The notes beneath the pieces were generated by a model. The model made no database searches, had not been told where the DNA came from, and saw nothing but the letters and a program-made list of their open reading frames with translations. A stretch of 64,000 bases of DNA, from NCBI GenBank assembly GCA_021770345.1, contig JAETRD010000013.1, positions 62,001 through 126,000 on the forward strand, written 5' to 3'. This DNA is from Lachnospiraceae bacterium. Its GTDB lineage: Bacteria > Bacillota > Clostridia > Lachnospirales > Lachnospiraceae. This document shows positions 55,989 to 64,000 of this stretch, piece by piece. Every line of letters begins with the position of its first letter. Position 1 is the first letter of the stretch. Made by a program: the position numbers and the translations under genes.

Positions 55989-56549
55989 TCAATCCCACAC
56001 AATCCCGAAACACTGAAAGCCATCCGGGACAGGCGGCCTGCAGGAAAAGAAAGAATCCAATTCCGAAGCTTCCCATTCCTCTGCCCCGCCGGAACACAGC
56101 CATTTGCAATCCACCAATTCTTCCAATTCTGACGCCTGGACGGATGTGCATATAATGATTTCATCTCCCCAAAGTTCCAGCATCTCTTTCCCGTCATACT
56201 CCACGATCTCTGTATCATCATGCAAAGCGACACGAACCCATGCCACATTCCTCATTCCTTCAATTTTCTGCAGCATATCCCATATCCTGGCCAATGACGG
56301 GCGGCCAAAATCGCATTGATTCGGTGCAATCGAATCTTCCGCCGTATTTTCCTCGAAAAATTCATCCAGGGTCAGCAGCGGCAGGCGTTCCTCATTTTCA
56401 TCCATTATCTTTTTGAAAGTGTTGCAATCCATCATAATTTTCGTCTTCTCCGATTCCAATAAACAGAAATTCTTGTCAAAAGCAATCCATGGCCATTCGG
56501 CCGGTATAATGTCTGTTGACATTATAACATAATCAAGGCTCATCTTCAC
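55989..56549 (-). CDS. Hypothetical acidic protein, possibly immunity-type
   Basis: A 186-residue soluble, acidic, tryptophan- and cysteine-containing protein (ELWGDEIIICTSVQASELEEL; DCKWLCSGGAEEWE). No domain recognised. The start is probably the GTG at 56547-56549, with GGGAG seven bases upstream; an ATG two codons later is the alternative. Small acidic proteins next to a SUKH gene are often immunity proteins, but this is only suggested by context. No membrane segment or signal peptide. Confidence 0.55.
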   Translation of the reverse strand: MKMSLDYVIMSTDIIPAEWPWIAFDKNFCLLESEKTKIMMDCNTFKKIMDENEERLPLLTLDEFFEENTAEDSIAPNQCDFGRPSLARIWDMLQKIEGMRNVAWVRVALHDDTEIVEYDGKEMLELWGDEIIICTSVQASELEELVDCKWLCSGGAEEWEASELDSFFSCRPPVPDGFQCFGIVWD

Positions 56550-56840
56550 TATATAACTCCCGGCGCGTCAATGTAAAAAAATGTTTTTGCTTTCCCTTTA
56601 CATAATTCCCTGCTCTCTAACCCCATTTCTGCGCGGATTTTTGCGCATGTCAAGTTTGTGGATGCCGCGCAGACACAAACAGAGTTCAGAGTGCACATGA
56701 CTTTGCTGTCGGCTTCCGGCTCATCCCTGTCGTAATCCCCGAAGGCAAAGAGCTGCCCGTCCATGATGCGACATCACGGACAGGCAGCCCTTTCTCGTTC
56801 ACTCTTATTCTCTCACATTCACTCTTACTCGCTTTTACAC
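56550..56840. other. Gap between the hypothetical gene and tctA
   Basis: Holds the tctA terminator hairpin and, near 56650-56688, GTCAAGTTTGTGG...CACAAAC, a short stem resembling one arm of the palindrome in the dnaE leader. A 71-codon frame on the minus strand starts inside the hairpin and is not considered a gene. Confidence 0.4.
56750..56790 (-). terminator. Long hairpin terminator after tctA
   Basis: A 19-bp stem with three transition mismatches (G-U compatible on one strand) and a 3-base loop, arms beginning GGGCTGCC on the minus strand. The following T-run is short (TTT). It is ~50 bp past the tctA stop. Confidence 0.6.
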
Positions 56841-58355
56841 TCAGGCTTCTTTCTCCTGTCTCTTCATGCTGCGGACAATCGCCAGTATGATCGGCGAGCA
56901 GATGCTGAATATGGCAATCACCATCAACACGCAGCTGATCGGGCGGGTAAAGAAAATCCCGAAACTTCCCTTCGACAGCACCAGCGAGCGCTGCAGGTTT
57001 TTCTCAATCATATCGCCGAGAATAATACCAAGAATAATCGGCGGAATCGGGAACTCGAACTTCACCATGAAAAATCCCAGAAATCCGAACGCCACCATCA
57101 CGAAAATATCCGTCACATTATGATTGTACGCAAACGTTCCGACCGCACAGAACATAAACACCATCGGCGTCAGTATCTGCAGGGGCATCGAAGAGATTTT
57201 TGCAAACCCACGCATCCCGCAGTAGCCTAACAGGCACATACAGATATTTGCAACCATCAGCCCGAGAATAATCAGGTATACCTTATCCGTCTCGTTACTG
57301 AACAGCAGCGGACCCGGCGTGATGCCGAGCATCATCAGCGAGCCAAGCATAATCGCGGACCCGGCGTCCCCCGGGATGCCAAGTGTCAAAAGCGGAATCA
57401 GCGCTCCGCCGGAAATCGCATTGTTGGCCGCCTCAGGAGCCGCAACACCTTTGATATTTCCCTTTCCGAACTCCGGCTCGTCCTCCTTGCGAAGCCGCTT
57501 CATCTGAGAGTAAGCGGTCCAGCAGGCGATATCTCCGCCGGTGCCGGGGATCGCGCCGATCACCGTACCGATCACGGAACTGATCAGAATGACCGGCGCG
57601 GTCTTTTTGACATCGTCGAGCGTCGGAATCACCCGCGTCAGCTTCGCGCTGTCACGGTTCAGCACCCCGCCCTTTTTATAATCCAGCACATTGATCAGTC
57701 CCTGTGAAAATGCGTACATTGCGATCAGTATCACAATATAGGGCAGACCGCCGAGCAGGTAGGTCGTGCCGCCGGTAAAACGATTCTCCGCCGTCAGCAC
57801 GTCCATTCCGATCGTCGAGATCGCAAGTCCCATCATCATCGAAATAATACCCTTTACCATATTTTCAGAAGAGATACTCGTCACAATGCTGATTCCGAAA
57901 ATCGCCAGCGCAAAATACTCCGGCGCGCCGAAATTCAGCGCGAATTTTGCCAGAATCGGCGCGGTTATAAAGAGCGCCAGCGCGCTGAACACACCGCCGA
58001 ACGTGGATGCCATTGTGGAAATGCCGAGCGCCCGCCCCGCTTCCCCTTTTTGGCTGAGCGGATAGCCGTCGAGACAGGTTGCCGCCGAGTTTGACGTTCC
58101 CGGCGTGTTGATCAGAATCGCCGTGATGGATCCTCCGTAAATACTGCCGCAGAAGATACCGAGCAGACAGAGGATACCGCCGTAGCCGCTCATGGAAAAG
58201 GTAAACGGAACCATAATCGTCATCGCCATAACGCTGGAAAGCCCCGGCATTGCGCCGCACAGGATCCCGAACAGCGTCCCGATTAAAATCAGCAGAATAT
58301 TTTCCACGGTAAACACCGAGGAAAGCGCAATTCCAAGTGCAGATATATCAAACAT
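56841..58355 (-). CDS. tctA: Tripartite tricarboxylate transporter, large permease subunit
   Basis: A 504-residue permease with about 11-12 membrane segments. Family signatures: GTLFGILCGAMPGLSSVMA, GSITAILINTPGTSNSAATC, GYPLSQKGEAGRALG and, in the second half, GAIPGTGGDIACW and LGIPGDAGSAIMLG. With TctB and the TctC binding protein it forms a secondary, ion-driven carboxylate importer. AGGGAGGTG precedes the ATG. It lies 15 bp behind tctB and ends the operon. Confidence 0.93.
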   Translation of the reverse strand: MFDISALGIALSSVFTVENILLILIGTLFGILCGAMPGLSSVMAMTIMVPFTFSMSGYGGILCLLGIFCGSIYGGSITAILINTPGTSNSAATCLDGYPLSQKGEAGRALGISTMASTFGGVFSALALFITAPILAKFALNFGAPEYFALAIFGISIVTSISSENMVKGIISMMMGLAISTIGMDVLTAENRFTGGTTYLLGGLPYIVILIAMYAFSQGLINVLDYKKGGVLNRDSAKLTRVIPTLDDVKKTAPVILISSVIGTVIGAIPGTGGDIACWTAYSQMKRLRKEDEPEFGKGNIKGVAAPEAANNAISGGALIPLLTLGIPGDAGSAIMLGSLMMLGITPGPLLFSNETDKVYLIILGLMVANICMCLLGYCGMRGFAKISSMPLQILTPMVFMFCAVGTFAYNHNVTDIFVMVAFGFLGFFMVKFEFPIPPIILGIILGDMIEKNLQRSLVLSKGSFGIFFTRPISCVLMVIAIFSICSPIILAIVRSMKRQEKEA

Positions 58356-58370
58356 TCCTTTTCACCTCCC

Positions 58371-58835
58371 TTACTGAAACAAGATGCCTGCCGGCAGTTT
58401 CACCTTCAGCAGAACCTGAAATGCAACGAAAATAAACAGGGAACATGCCACCGGCGTGATTACCAGAAACGGAATCCGCCGCTCTTGCATACTCCACATG
58501 ATGCCGAAAATCATGACGAGCAGAGCCGGACATAATCCGACGAAATACAGCGCCACACAAAATACAATCAAAACCGCCGCAACCAGATACACACGCTTCA
58601 TGCCCGCAGACTTCCAGTCGATCACAACCTCGTCCTTTGCCGGATCCTTGCTAAGCATTGACTGCACAAACAACAGCACCGAACAAAACATCATAATCGC
58701 CGCGATCACACGGGGCCAAAAGCCCGTGCCAAAGCTCTGTAAGCCGTCATATGAAAATTGACGGGTAAACCAAAACATCAGCACCCCGAGAGCAAAAAAG
58801 CCCCCGGCAAGCACCATTTCACCATGCCTTCTCAA
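58371..58835 (-). CDS. tctB: Tripartite tricarboxylate transporter, small permease subunit
   Basis: A 154-residue protein with four membrane segments (GGFFALGVLMFWF, VIAAIMMFCSVLLFVQSML, VYLVAAVLIVFCVALYFVGL, VITPVACSLFIFVAF). Size and position between tctC and tctA fit the poorly conserved TctB subunit. It starts 44 bp behind the binding-protein gene. Confidence 0.85.
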   Translation of the reverse strand: MRRHGEMVLAGGFFALGVLMFWFTRQFSYDGLQSFGTGFWPRVIAAIMMFCSVLLFVQSMLSKDPAKDEVVIDWKSAGMKRVYLVAAVLIVFCVALYFVGLCPALLVMIFGIMWSMQERRIPFLVITPVACSLFIFVAFQVLLKVKLPAGILFQ

Positions 58836-58879
58836 ATCCTACCACCTCTCTCTCAAGTCACTCACACAGTCCAAACAGC

Positions 58880-59986
58880 CTATTTTTCCAGAAGCTTTAC
58901 AACCTCCGCGTAGTACTCATACTGGCTCTTAAAAAATTCCTGTGCCTTCTCCTCATCCAGATACAGCTCATTATTGTCACACAGATAGAACTGGGAGCGC
59001 ACCTGCGCATACGCATCGGTGCGGATCGCATCGTAGAACAAATCCTGCAGATAGCCTGAAATCGCCGGATCTGTGTCGTTACGCACGGCGAGGAACACCC
59101 AAACCGGAACATTCATATCTCCGAGCTCGTCCGGGAAGCACTCCGCCATCGTCGGCACATCCTCAAATGTAGACATGCGCTCCAGAGAGCTGGTAGCCAG
59201 CGGTTTGATATTGCCCGCGTCATACTGGGCCGCTGCAGTAACGGAAGAGCAGCACACCGCGTCAACCTCGCCAGATACAACCCCGAGCACTGCCGCGCCC
59301 GCATCGTCATAGTGAACCGCGGTCAGCGGCGCTCCAAGCGCTTCTGCCGTCGATGCGGTTACAACCGCCTGCACGGAACCCGCGCCCGCATCGGCAACCG
59401 TCACGCCTCCGTTTTCCTTTGCGTACTCGATAAACTCCTGATACGTATCATAGGGTGCGTCCGCAGAGACAAATACCAGATTACCGTCCATCATCACGCA
59501 TCCGACCGGAGTAAACTGTTCATAAGAAAGATCCGTGTTTCCCAGCGCCATATTCATGATAAAATCGCAGTTGATAATACCGACTGTCTCCCCGTCATTC
59601 GGAGAATTGATAAACTGCGTGATGCCCACAAGCCCGGATCCTCCGGTCACATTGTCTACCACCACGCTGATGCCGCCCGGAAGCTTTCCGGAATCGACCG
59701 CTCCGGTCACTCCGCGGACAGACAGGTCGGTCGTTCCGCCTGCACTGTAGGGGACAAGCACCGTCACATTCCCCGACGGCTCCCAGTCTGAAGCTGTTCC
59801 TGCCGACGGCTCCTGGGTATCGCCCGCTCCGTTTGCATCATCCGTTTTCTCGGATGCTACCATGTTCGTATCCGTGTTTCCCGCGTTTCCCGCGTTTCCT
59901 GCATCTCCGGAATCTCCCTGGTCTCCACATCCTGCCATGGTCAGAACCATTGCCGCTGCCATAATTGCTGCTAACCTCTTTTTCAT
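58880..59986 (-). CDS. tctC: Tripartite tricarboxylate transporter, lipoprotein solute receptor (BUG family)
   Basis: A 368-residue secreted binding protein. Lipoprotein signal peptide ending LTMAGC, then a low-complexity Gly/Asn/Asp spacer (GDAGNAGNAGN). The receptor shows BUG-family segments: NVTVLVPYSAGGTTDLSVR, VVVDNVTGGSGLVGI, GVVSGEVDAVCCSS and YLDEEKAQEFFKSQ. It would deliver a di- or tricarboxylate to TctAB. AAAGGAG precedes the ATG; a TTGACA/TATATT promoter lies 45-75 bp upstream. Confidence 0.92.
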   Translation of the reverse strand: MKKRLAAIMAAAMVLTMAGCGDQGDSGDAGNAGNAGNTDTNMVASEKTDDANGAGDTQEPSAGTASDWEPSGNVTVLVPYSAGGTTDLSVRGVTGAVDSGKLPGGISVVVDNVTGGSGLVGITQFINSPNDGETVGIINCDFIMNMALGNTDLSYEQFTPVGCVMMDGNLVFVSADAPYDTYQEFIEYAKENGGVTVADAGAGSVQAVVTASTAEALGAPLTAVHYDDAGAAVLGVVSGEVDAVCCSSVTAAAQYDAGNIKPLATSSLERMSTFEDVPTMAECFPDELGDMNVPVWVFLAVRNDTDPAISGYLQDLFYDAIRTDAYAQVRSQFYLCDNNELYLDEEKAQEFFKSQYEYYAEVVKLLEK

Positions 59987-60011
59987 ACGCTTCTCCTTTT
60001 CTTTTTGTATG

Positions 60012-60058
60012 TAATTGTTTATATATTGTAATATATATTGTATCTGTTTTCATGTCAA
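60012..60058 (-). promoter_or_regulatory. tctCBA promoter with putative GntR half-site
   Basis: Minus strand: TTGACA (60053-60058), 17-bp spacer, TATATT (60030-60035). Six bases after the -10 lies TATAAACAATTA (60012-60023), identical in sequence and spacing to the one at the MaoC-like gene promoter. Confidence 0.75.
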
Positions 60059-60149
60059 TTGTAAAGCATTTACAAATTATTTCATAATATATTGAATATA
60101 ATCGCCAAAAATTATTACAATTTTATGAAGAACAGTATATAAACGTCCG

Positions 60150-61091
60150 TCAAGCCAGTGCGTCCGCCCAGCCACAGACTGTCATATCGCCTTTTGCATC
60201 CCTTCCCCAGACATGCAGGTGAAGCCTTGTATTTCCCTCCTCTTTGGTTTTTCTCTTTACAACTCCCTGAAAAGACAGCGTCTCGCCCGCCAGACTCGGT
60301 TTCAGAATCTTTAATTTCACATGTCCGGACCGGTACCAGGACGCCCCGAAGAAATCCGCCAGCATCTCCGTGAGAAAACTTACCTGCTGCTGTCCCTGCA
60401 CGACAAGGTTTTCATAGCCCGCGGCCTTCGCCGTGTGGATATTGCTGTGTATCGTGTCAAAAAACATCCCGCCCCAGGAAAACGCCTGCGTCTGATACGT
60501 CGTCGTAAGCTTCTGCAGCCCTCTGATCGGCGTACCTTCCGCGAGATCTGCCGACGCCGTCCGCGCCTCGGGAATCGTCGTGTCAAACTCGCCGGTCACC
60601 TTGTCTCCCTCGACCGGAGCCGTCCGCTCGCCCGTCAGCTGATTCCCCATGATGCGCATGATCTCCGCCCCCTGATGTGTGACAATCGGCCTTCCGTCTT
60701 CCCCCGCAAGCTGCGAGCGAAGTCCAATATAGCCTTTGCCGCGTTTCACATATTTATCCGTATATTCCGCCGAGATCGTCACATTTTCTCCCACGAAAGC
60801 CGGATTATGGAACCACAGCTCCTCCTGCGTGTGCAGGCCGACAACGTTATCCGGATTATAATGCGTAAAAAACACATGCAGCAGATCGTTGTTGAAGCAC
60901 GCTGCATGCGCGATGCGCTTTCCGAACGGATTTTCATCCGAAAAACACCAGGGATTATAGTCATCCTGTGCAAATGCAAATAACTTCACAGTAAAATCAT
61001 CCACCGGATAGGTGTACGGTCCAAACCGTTCCCCCACCTGGGCATTCTCATAATCCCCCTCCTTTGTACCAATTACATGAAATGGTATCAT
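60150..61091 (-). CDS. MaoC-like double-hotdog protein (acyl dehydratase fold)
   Basis: A 313-residue protein made of two hotdog domains. The first has the hydratase-like motif FAFAQDDYNPWCFSDENPFG with RIAHAAC after it, where Asp/His are the catalytic pair of MaoC enzymes (here Asp-Asn, then His in IAH). The second ends VVQGQQQVSFLTEMLADFFG and LKPSLAGETLSFQG. It probably hydrates or dehydrates a CoA- or free enoyl acid, or acts as a thioesterase-like protein; substrate unknown. GGAGGTGAAAAA precedes the ATG. It has its own consensus promoter and sits between the transporter and the regulator gene. Confidence 0.8.
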   Translation of the reverse strand: MIPFHVIGTKEGDYENAQVGERFGPYTYPVDDFTVKLFAFAQDDYNPWCFSDENPFGKRIAHAACFNNDLLHVFFTHYNPDNVVGLHTQEELWFHNPAFVGENVTISAEYTDKYVKRGKGYIGLRSQLAGEDGRPIVTHQGAEIMRIMGNQLTGERTAPVEGDKVTGEFDTTIPEARTASADLAEGTPIRGLQKLTTTYQTQAFSWGGMFFDTIHSNIHTAKAAGYENLVVQGQQQVSFLTEMLADFFGASWYRSGHVKLKILKPSLAGETLSFQGVVKRKTKEEGNTRLHLHVWGRDAKGDMTVCGWADALA

Positions 61092-61111
61092 TTTTTCACC
61101 TCCATATACAT

Positions 61112-61158
61112 TAATTGTTTATAGATTGTATTATATATTACATATCTTTTTATGTCAA
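61112..61158 (-). promoter_or_regulatory. Promoter of the MaoC-like gene with putative GntR half-site
   Basis: Minus strand: TTGACA (61153-61158), 17 bp, TATAAT (61130-61135), then after six bases TATAAACAATTA (61112-61123). This is the same arrangement as at tctC. Confidence 0.85.
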
Positions 61159-61247
61159 TCTGTATATTTTTTATTATAATTCCGCAAAGATTGATCCAGC
61201 GGCTAACACTTTCCACGCGAATCCGCCACATTATCCTTAATCTTACA

Positions 61248-61273
61248 GAAAAAAAGACCGGCAAAACCGGTCT
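61248..61273 (-). terminator. Terminator of the GntR gene
   Basis: AGACCGG and CCGGTCT form a perfect 7-bp stem with a CAAAA-type loop; on the minus strand a run of seven T follows. It lies ~58 bp past the regulator stop. Confidence 0.85.
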
Positions 61274-61330
61274 CCTCTCTCTATCGCATATTTATTTTTC
61301 GATAACCGCAATGTCCCGGACGGAACGAAT

Positions 61331-62050
61331 TTATTCTCTGGACAATTCCACCGACATCTCATAATTGCCGCCGATGTAATAATTCAGCGCATACTCAAAA
61401 CAGCTGCCGTCTTTCAGATATCCAAGATTCGTCACCTTGAGCATCGCGGTACGCTCCGGAAGCTCGAGCAGCGCGCACAACCGGTATGAACTCATGCAGG
61501 CCGTGATCGTCTGCTTACAGGTGGCAATCGGCAGGTGATACTCCTTTTCCAGCGTCGTGTAGATGGAACTTGCGCCCAGATCAAACGACAACAGATCCGG
61601 ACAATATTTCTCCCTCAGATACATCGTCTGATAGCACAGCGCTTCCCCGTTCCCGTAGCGCAGCCGCTCAATATAAATGAGTGTTTCGCCCGGCTCAATC
61701 CCCATCTTTTCCGCGATATCCCCGCCCGCCTCCTGCTGTTCCGCTTTCAATATATAATTTGAACAGCGGATATCCGACTGGGCAAGCTCCTCGGAAAGCC
61801 CGCGCATACAGTTGGCGTGACGGTGAATCGCATTCTTCTTCACCCTTGGCGTCTTGCTGAACTGGTGCTCAATCAGCCCTTCCTCCTCAAGCCGGCTGAT
61901 CGCTTTGCGGATTGTAATGCGGCTCACATTATACTCCGCGCACAGCTCGGACTCTACCGGCAGCACGTCACCCGGTTTGTACACTCCATTTTCGATTTTT
62001 TCCTTCAGCTTACATTCCACAAGGTAATACAACGGTTTATACTCGGACAC
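61331..62050 (-). CDS. GntR-family regulator with UTRA effector domain
   Basis: A 239-residue repressor-type protein. The N-terminal winged helix reads LKEKIENGVYKPGDVLPVES and YNVSRITIRKAISRLEEEGL; the C-terminal ~150 residues form a UTRA (HutC/FarR) small-molecule domain (GLSEELAQ, IEPGETLIYIERLRYGNGEA, YCPDLLSF). The start is taken as GTG at 62048-62050 because GGAGGAAGGAAAG precedes it; the ATG five codons earlier has no ribosome binding site. It diverges from the thiamine-pyrophosphate enzyme gene and most likely controls that gene, the MaoC-like gene and tctCBA. Confidence 0.9.
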   Translation of the reverse strand: MSEYKPLYYLVECKLKEKIENGVYKPGDVLPVESELCAEYNVSRITIRKAISRLEEEGLIEHQFSKTPRVKKNAIHRHANCMRGLSEELAQSDIRCSNYILKAEQQEAGGDIAEKMGIEPGETLIYIERLRYGNGEALCYQTMYLREKYCPDLLSFDLGASSIYTTLEKEYHLPIATCKQTITACMSSYRLCALLELPERTAMLKVTNLGYLKDGSCFEYALNYYIGGNYEMSVELSRE

Positions 62051-62211
62051 CTTTCCTTCCTCCATTACAAATCAATTACATAAATAGTCCGCAAAATTGT
62101 CATAATAAAATTATCATACCGCCCCAAAAAAATCAATCTCTTTTTTATCTTTATCAATAATAATAACAATATTTTTATATCCTTCTACGCAAAAATAAAA
62201 ATATAATACAA

Positions 62212-62240
62212 TTGACATAACAATTTTATCATGCTATCAT
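62212..62240 (+). promoter_or_regulatory. Promoter of the thiamine-pyrophosphate enzyme gene
   Basis: TTGACA (62212-62217), 17-bp spacer, TATCAT (62235-62240). The divergent ~230-bp region is very AT-rich. Confidence 0.8.
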
Positions 62241-62260
62241 ACAATCATACTAAAAAACAA

Positions 62261-62279
62261 GATAAACAAACTGTTTATC
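62261..62279. promoter_or_regulatory. Putative GntR operator
   Basis: GATAAACA-AAC-TGTTTATC, a perfect 8-bp inverted repeat with 3-bp spacer, 20 bp after the -10 of the downstream gene. Its half ATAAACA also occurs at the tctC and MaoC-like promoters. Confidence 0.65.
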
Positions 62280-62309
62280 GAGAAAAACAAGACAATGGAG
62301 GATAATTGT

Positions 62310-63968
62310 ATGCAAAACATGTACACAGGTGGTCAGCTTGCAGTCAAAATTATGGAGGAATTCGGCGCAAAAGTCGTCTTCGGTATTCCCGGCGGTCAGA
62401 CATTATCCGTCAACAATGCAATGTATGACTCCAAAATCCGTTTTGTTCACACGCGTCACGAAAACGGCGCAGCCGTTGCCGCGGACGGTTACGGACGCCT
62501 GACCGGAGAGCCCGGTATCTGTCTGGCAACAACCGGACCCGGGGCGACCAACCTGGTCACAGGGCTCGGCGGAGCACTCCGGGATTCCAGCCCGGTGATC
62601 GCACTGGTATTCCAGAACAAACTGCCGGACGCCGGACGGGGCGATGCACAGGAAGGAGATCATCAGCTTCTGCTCGGCAGCCTCTGCAAAAAATATATCG
62701 CGGTACGCGACATCAGCTGCCTCGCATGGGCAATGCGTGAGGCATACCGCGCGGCGAAAACGGGCCGCCCGGGTCCGGTCGTAGTCGATTTTTACCGCGA
62801 CGTCGTGGAAAATCAGACCGCGCCGTATATTCCGGAAGATCCGGCTGTTTACTGTTTTAAAGACGACTCTGTCGCAAGCAAAGCTTCCATCGAAGCTGCC
62901 GCCGCCAATATACAGAAAAGCAAAAAGATCTGTCTGTGGATCGGCAACGGCGTAAAGCTCGCACACGCCAAAGAGGAGGTAAAAACACTCTCCGCACTGC
63001 TTGAAGCGCCTGTTGTCACTACCTATAACGGGCTTGCCGCGATCGAGAGTTCCTTCAAAAATCTGGTGGGGCCGCGCAGCCGCCACGGAAGTGAGATCAG
63101 CAAAGCCGCGATTGAGGAGGCGGACTGCGTGATCGTTGTCGGTTCCTCCCTCACTGCGATCAGCACAAACCGCTGGGAACTGAAGGCGCAAAACCTGATC
63201 CAGTTTGACATCATCCCGGAAAATATCGGCCGCCATTATCCAGTGAGTGTCGGTGTAATCGGAGATGCAAAGGTGAATCTGCAGCTTTTGATCGACGAAT
63301 TAAAAGCACAGAATTATACGGCGGATTCCGCTTACCGTGACGAAATTTTCGCGCGCAAAGCCGAGTGGGCAAAAGGCGTGTTCGAAGGCCCGATCGCCGA
63401 TACAAATGCCACCCCGGTACCCCCGATCGCACTGCATATGGAACTTGGCAAATGCTTAAAAGAAGACGGCATCTTTGTCGTGGATGCAGGAAACCCGGGC
63501 GCATGGGCGCATATCACGGAATTTCCAAAGGGTACGACCTGCATGAAGCCGGTCAACTACGGCAACATGGGATTTGCACTGGGCGCAGCGCTCGGCTGTA
63601 AGGAAGCCGCTCCGGAGCGCGAGGTGATCGCACTGCTCGGCGACGGCTCGCTCGGTATGACACTCGGCGAACTGGAAACCATATCCCGTGAAAAGTTAAA
63701 TGTGATCGTACTGCTCGTGAATGACGACGCTTACGGCAATATCAAACAGGAAGAAAAGTTTAAGACAGGCACGGAAAATTATGTCGGCGTTGAGTTTCCG
63801 CCCATCGATTATATCGATGTCGCAAAAGCGCTGGGATACGGCGGAACCATCGTGCGCAAAGCCTCCGAGCTTCCCGCCGCAATGGAGCAGGCGCGCGCCG
63901 CAGAGGGGCCGTTTATGATCGAGGTAAAACTTGATGGAAGCTACACGGTATGGCCGTCCTGTTTCTAA
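62310..63968 (+). CDS. Thiamine-pyrophosphate-dependent enzyme (acetolactate synthase/2-oxoacid decarboxylase family)
   Basis: A 552-residue enzyme with all three ThDP domains. N-terminal PYR domain: VFGIPGGQTLSV and catalytic Glu in RHENGAAVAADGYGR (~51), then ATTGPGATNLVTGLGGA. Central domain: PVVTTYNGLAAI, GPRSRHGSE. C-terminal PP domain: GDGSLGMTLGELETIS (~444) ending VLLVNDDAYGN, the Mg/ThDP motif with ND in place of NN. It would decarboxylate or ligate a 2-oxo acid; no FAD-site check is possible by eye. ATG at 62310 with GGAGG eight bases upstream; an in-frame ATG at 62295 is less likely. Probably acts on the acid imported by TctABC. Confidence 0.88.
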   Translation: MQNMYTGGQLAVKIMEEFGAKVVFGIPGGQTLSVNNAMYDSKIRFVHTRHENGAAVAADGYGRLTGEPGICLATTGPGATNLVTGLGGALRDSSPVIALVFQNKLPDAGRGDAQEGDHQLLLGSLCKKYIAVRDISCLAWAMREAYRAAKTGRPGPVVVDFYRDVVENQTAPYIPEDPAVYCFKDDSVASKASIEAAAANIQKSKKICLWIGNGVKLAHAKEEVKTLSALLEAPVVTTYNGLAAIESSFKNLVGPRSRHGSEISKAAIEEADCVIVVGSSLTAISTNRWELKAQNLIQFDIIPENIGRHYPVSVGVIGDAKVNLQLLIDELKAQNYTADSAYRDEIFARKAEWAKGVFEGPIADTNATPVPPIALHMELGKCLKEDGIFVVDAGNPGAWAHITEFPKGTTCMKPVNYGNMGFALGAALGCKEAAPEREVIALLGDGSLGMTLGELETISREKLNVIVLLVNDDAYGNIKQEEKFKTGTENYVGVEFPPIDYIDVAKALGYGGTIVRKASELPAAMEQARAAEGPFMIEVKLDGSYTVWPSCF

Positions 63969-64000
63969 GCCGATAAAACAATCAAAACACGAAATCAGGA

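Noticed and set aside
56549-56764. 71-codon frame between tctA and the hypothetical gene
   Set aside because: Begins inside the tctA terminator hairpin, has no ribosome binding site and no family resemblance.

Overview
The window reads as a chromosomal stretch of a Gram-positive, low-to-mid GC Clostridia member, most likely Lachnospiraceae. I infer this from dnaE-pfkA-SpoU gene order, a CIRCE (HrcA) site at clpB, GHKL/LytTR two-component genes, a Tad-type pilus locus with a DUF5702-like protein, PTS EIIC and GH78/GH3 glycan genes, and strong GGAGG ribosome binding sites. No rRNA, tRNA or CRISPR array was seen.

Layout. 1-11 kb (minus strand): an ABC-F ATPase (cut by the window edge), a membrane EAL protein and a small alarmone synthetase that overlap, a PTS EIIC-like permease, a SpoU methyltransferase, pfkA and dnaE. 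11-12.7 kb: a chemoreceptor. 13-21 kb (plus): a rhamnose/glucoside operon (GH78, GPH-type symporter, domain-permuted membrane-anchored GH3, small membrane protein). 21-23 kb (minus): a GHKL histidine kinase and LytTR regulator.

23-44.5 kb (minus) looks like one very long operon starting at a good sigma-A promoter at 44.5 kb: tadZ, tadA, tadB, tadC, flp pilin, TadE-like, DUF5702-like, TadE-like, prepilin peptidase, then a WG-repeat lipid- or membrane-anchored protein, FHA protein, PP2C phosphatase, Ser/Thr kinase, two small membrane proteins and a 1,950-residue Ig-like surface protein. It couples a pilus/adhesin apparatus to a phospho-signalling module.

44.5-56.6 kb is accessory: an XRE regulator, clpB, an Rpn-type nuclease, a tyrosine recombinase, and an AT-rich 4.38-kb segment bounded by perfect 24-bp inverted repeats. 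That segment holds two ATP-grasp ligases around a STAND-like/TPR protein. The recombinase sits just outside it and a promoter outside the right repeat reads into it, so I propose an invertible (phase-variable) ATP-grasp island. Next to it are a 277-bp TA-flanked MITE-like element, an SMI1/KNR4 pseudogene cut by that element, and another gene remnant.

56.8-64 kb: a carboxylate uptake and catabolism cluster (TctABC, MaoC-like double-hotdog protein, GntR/UTRA regulator, thiamine-pyrophosphate enzyme). Three of its promoters share a related TGTTTAT-type element, which suggests one local regulon.
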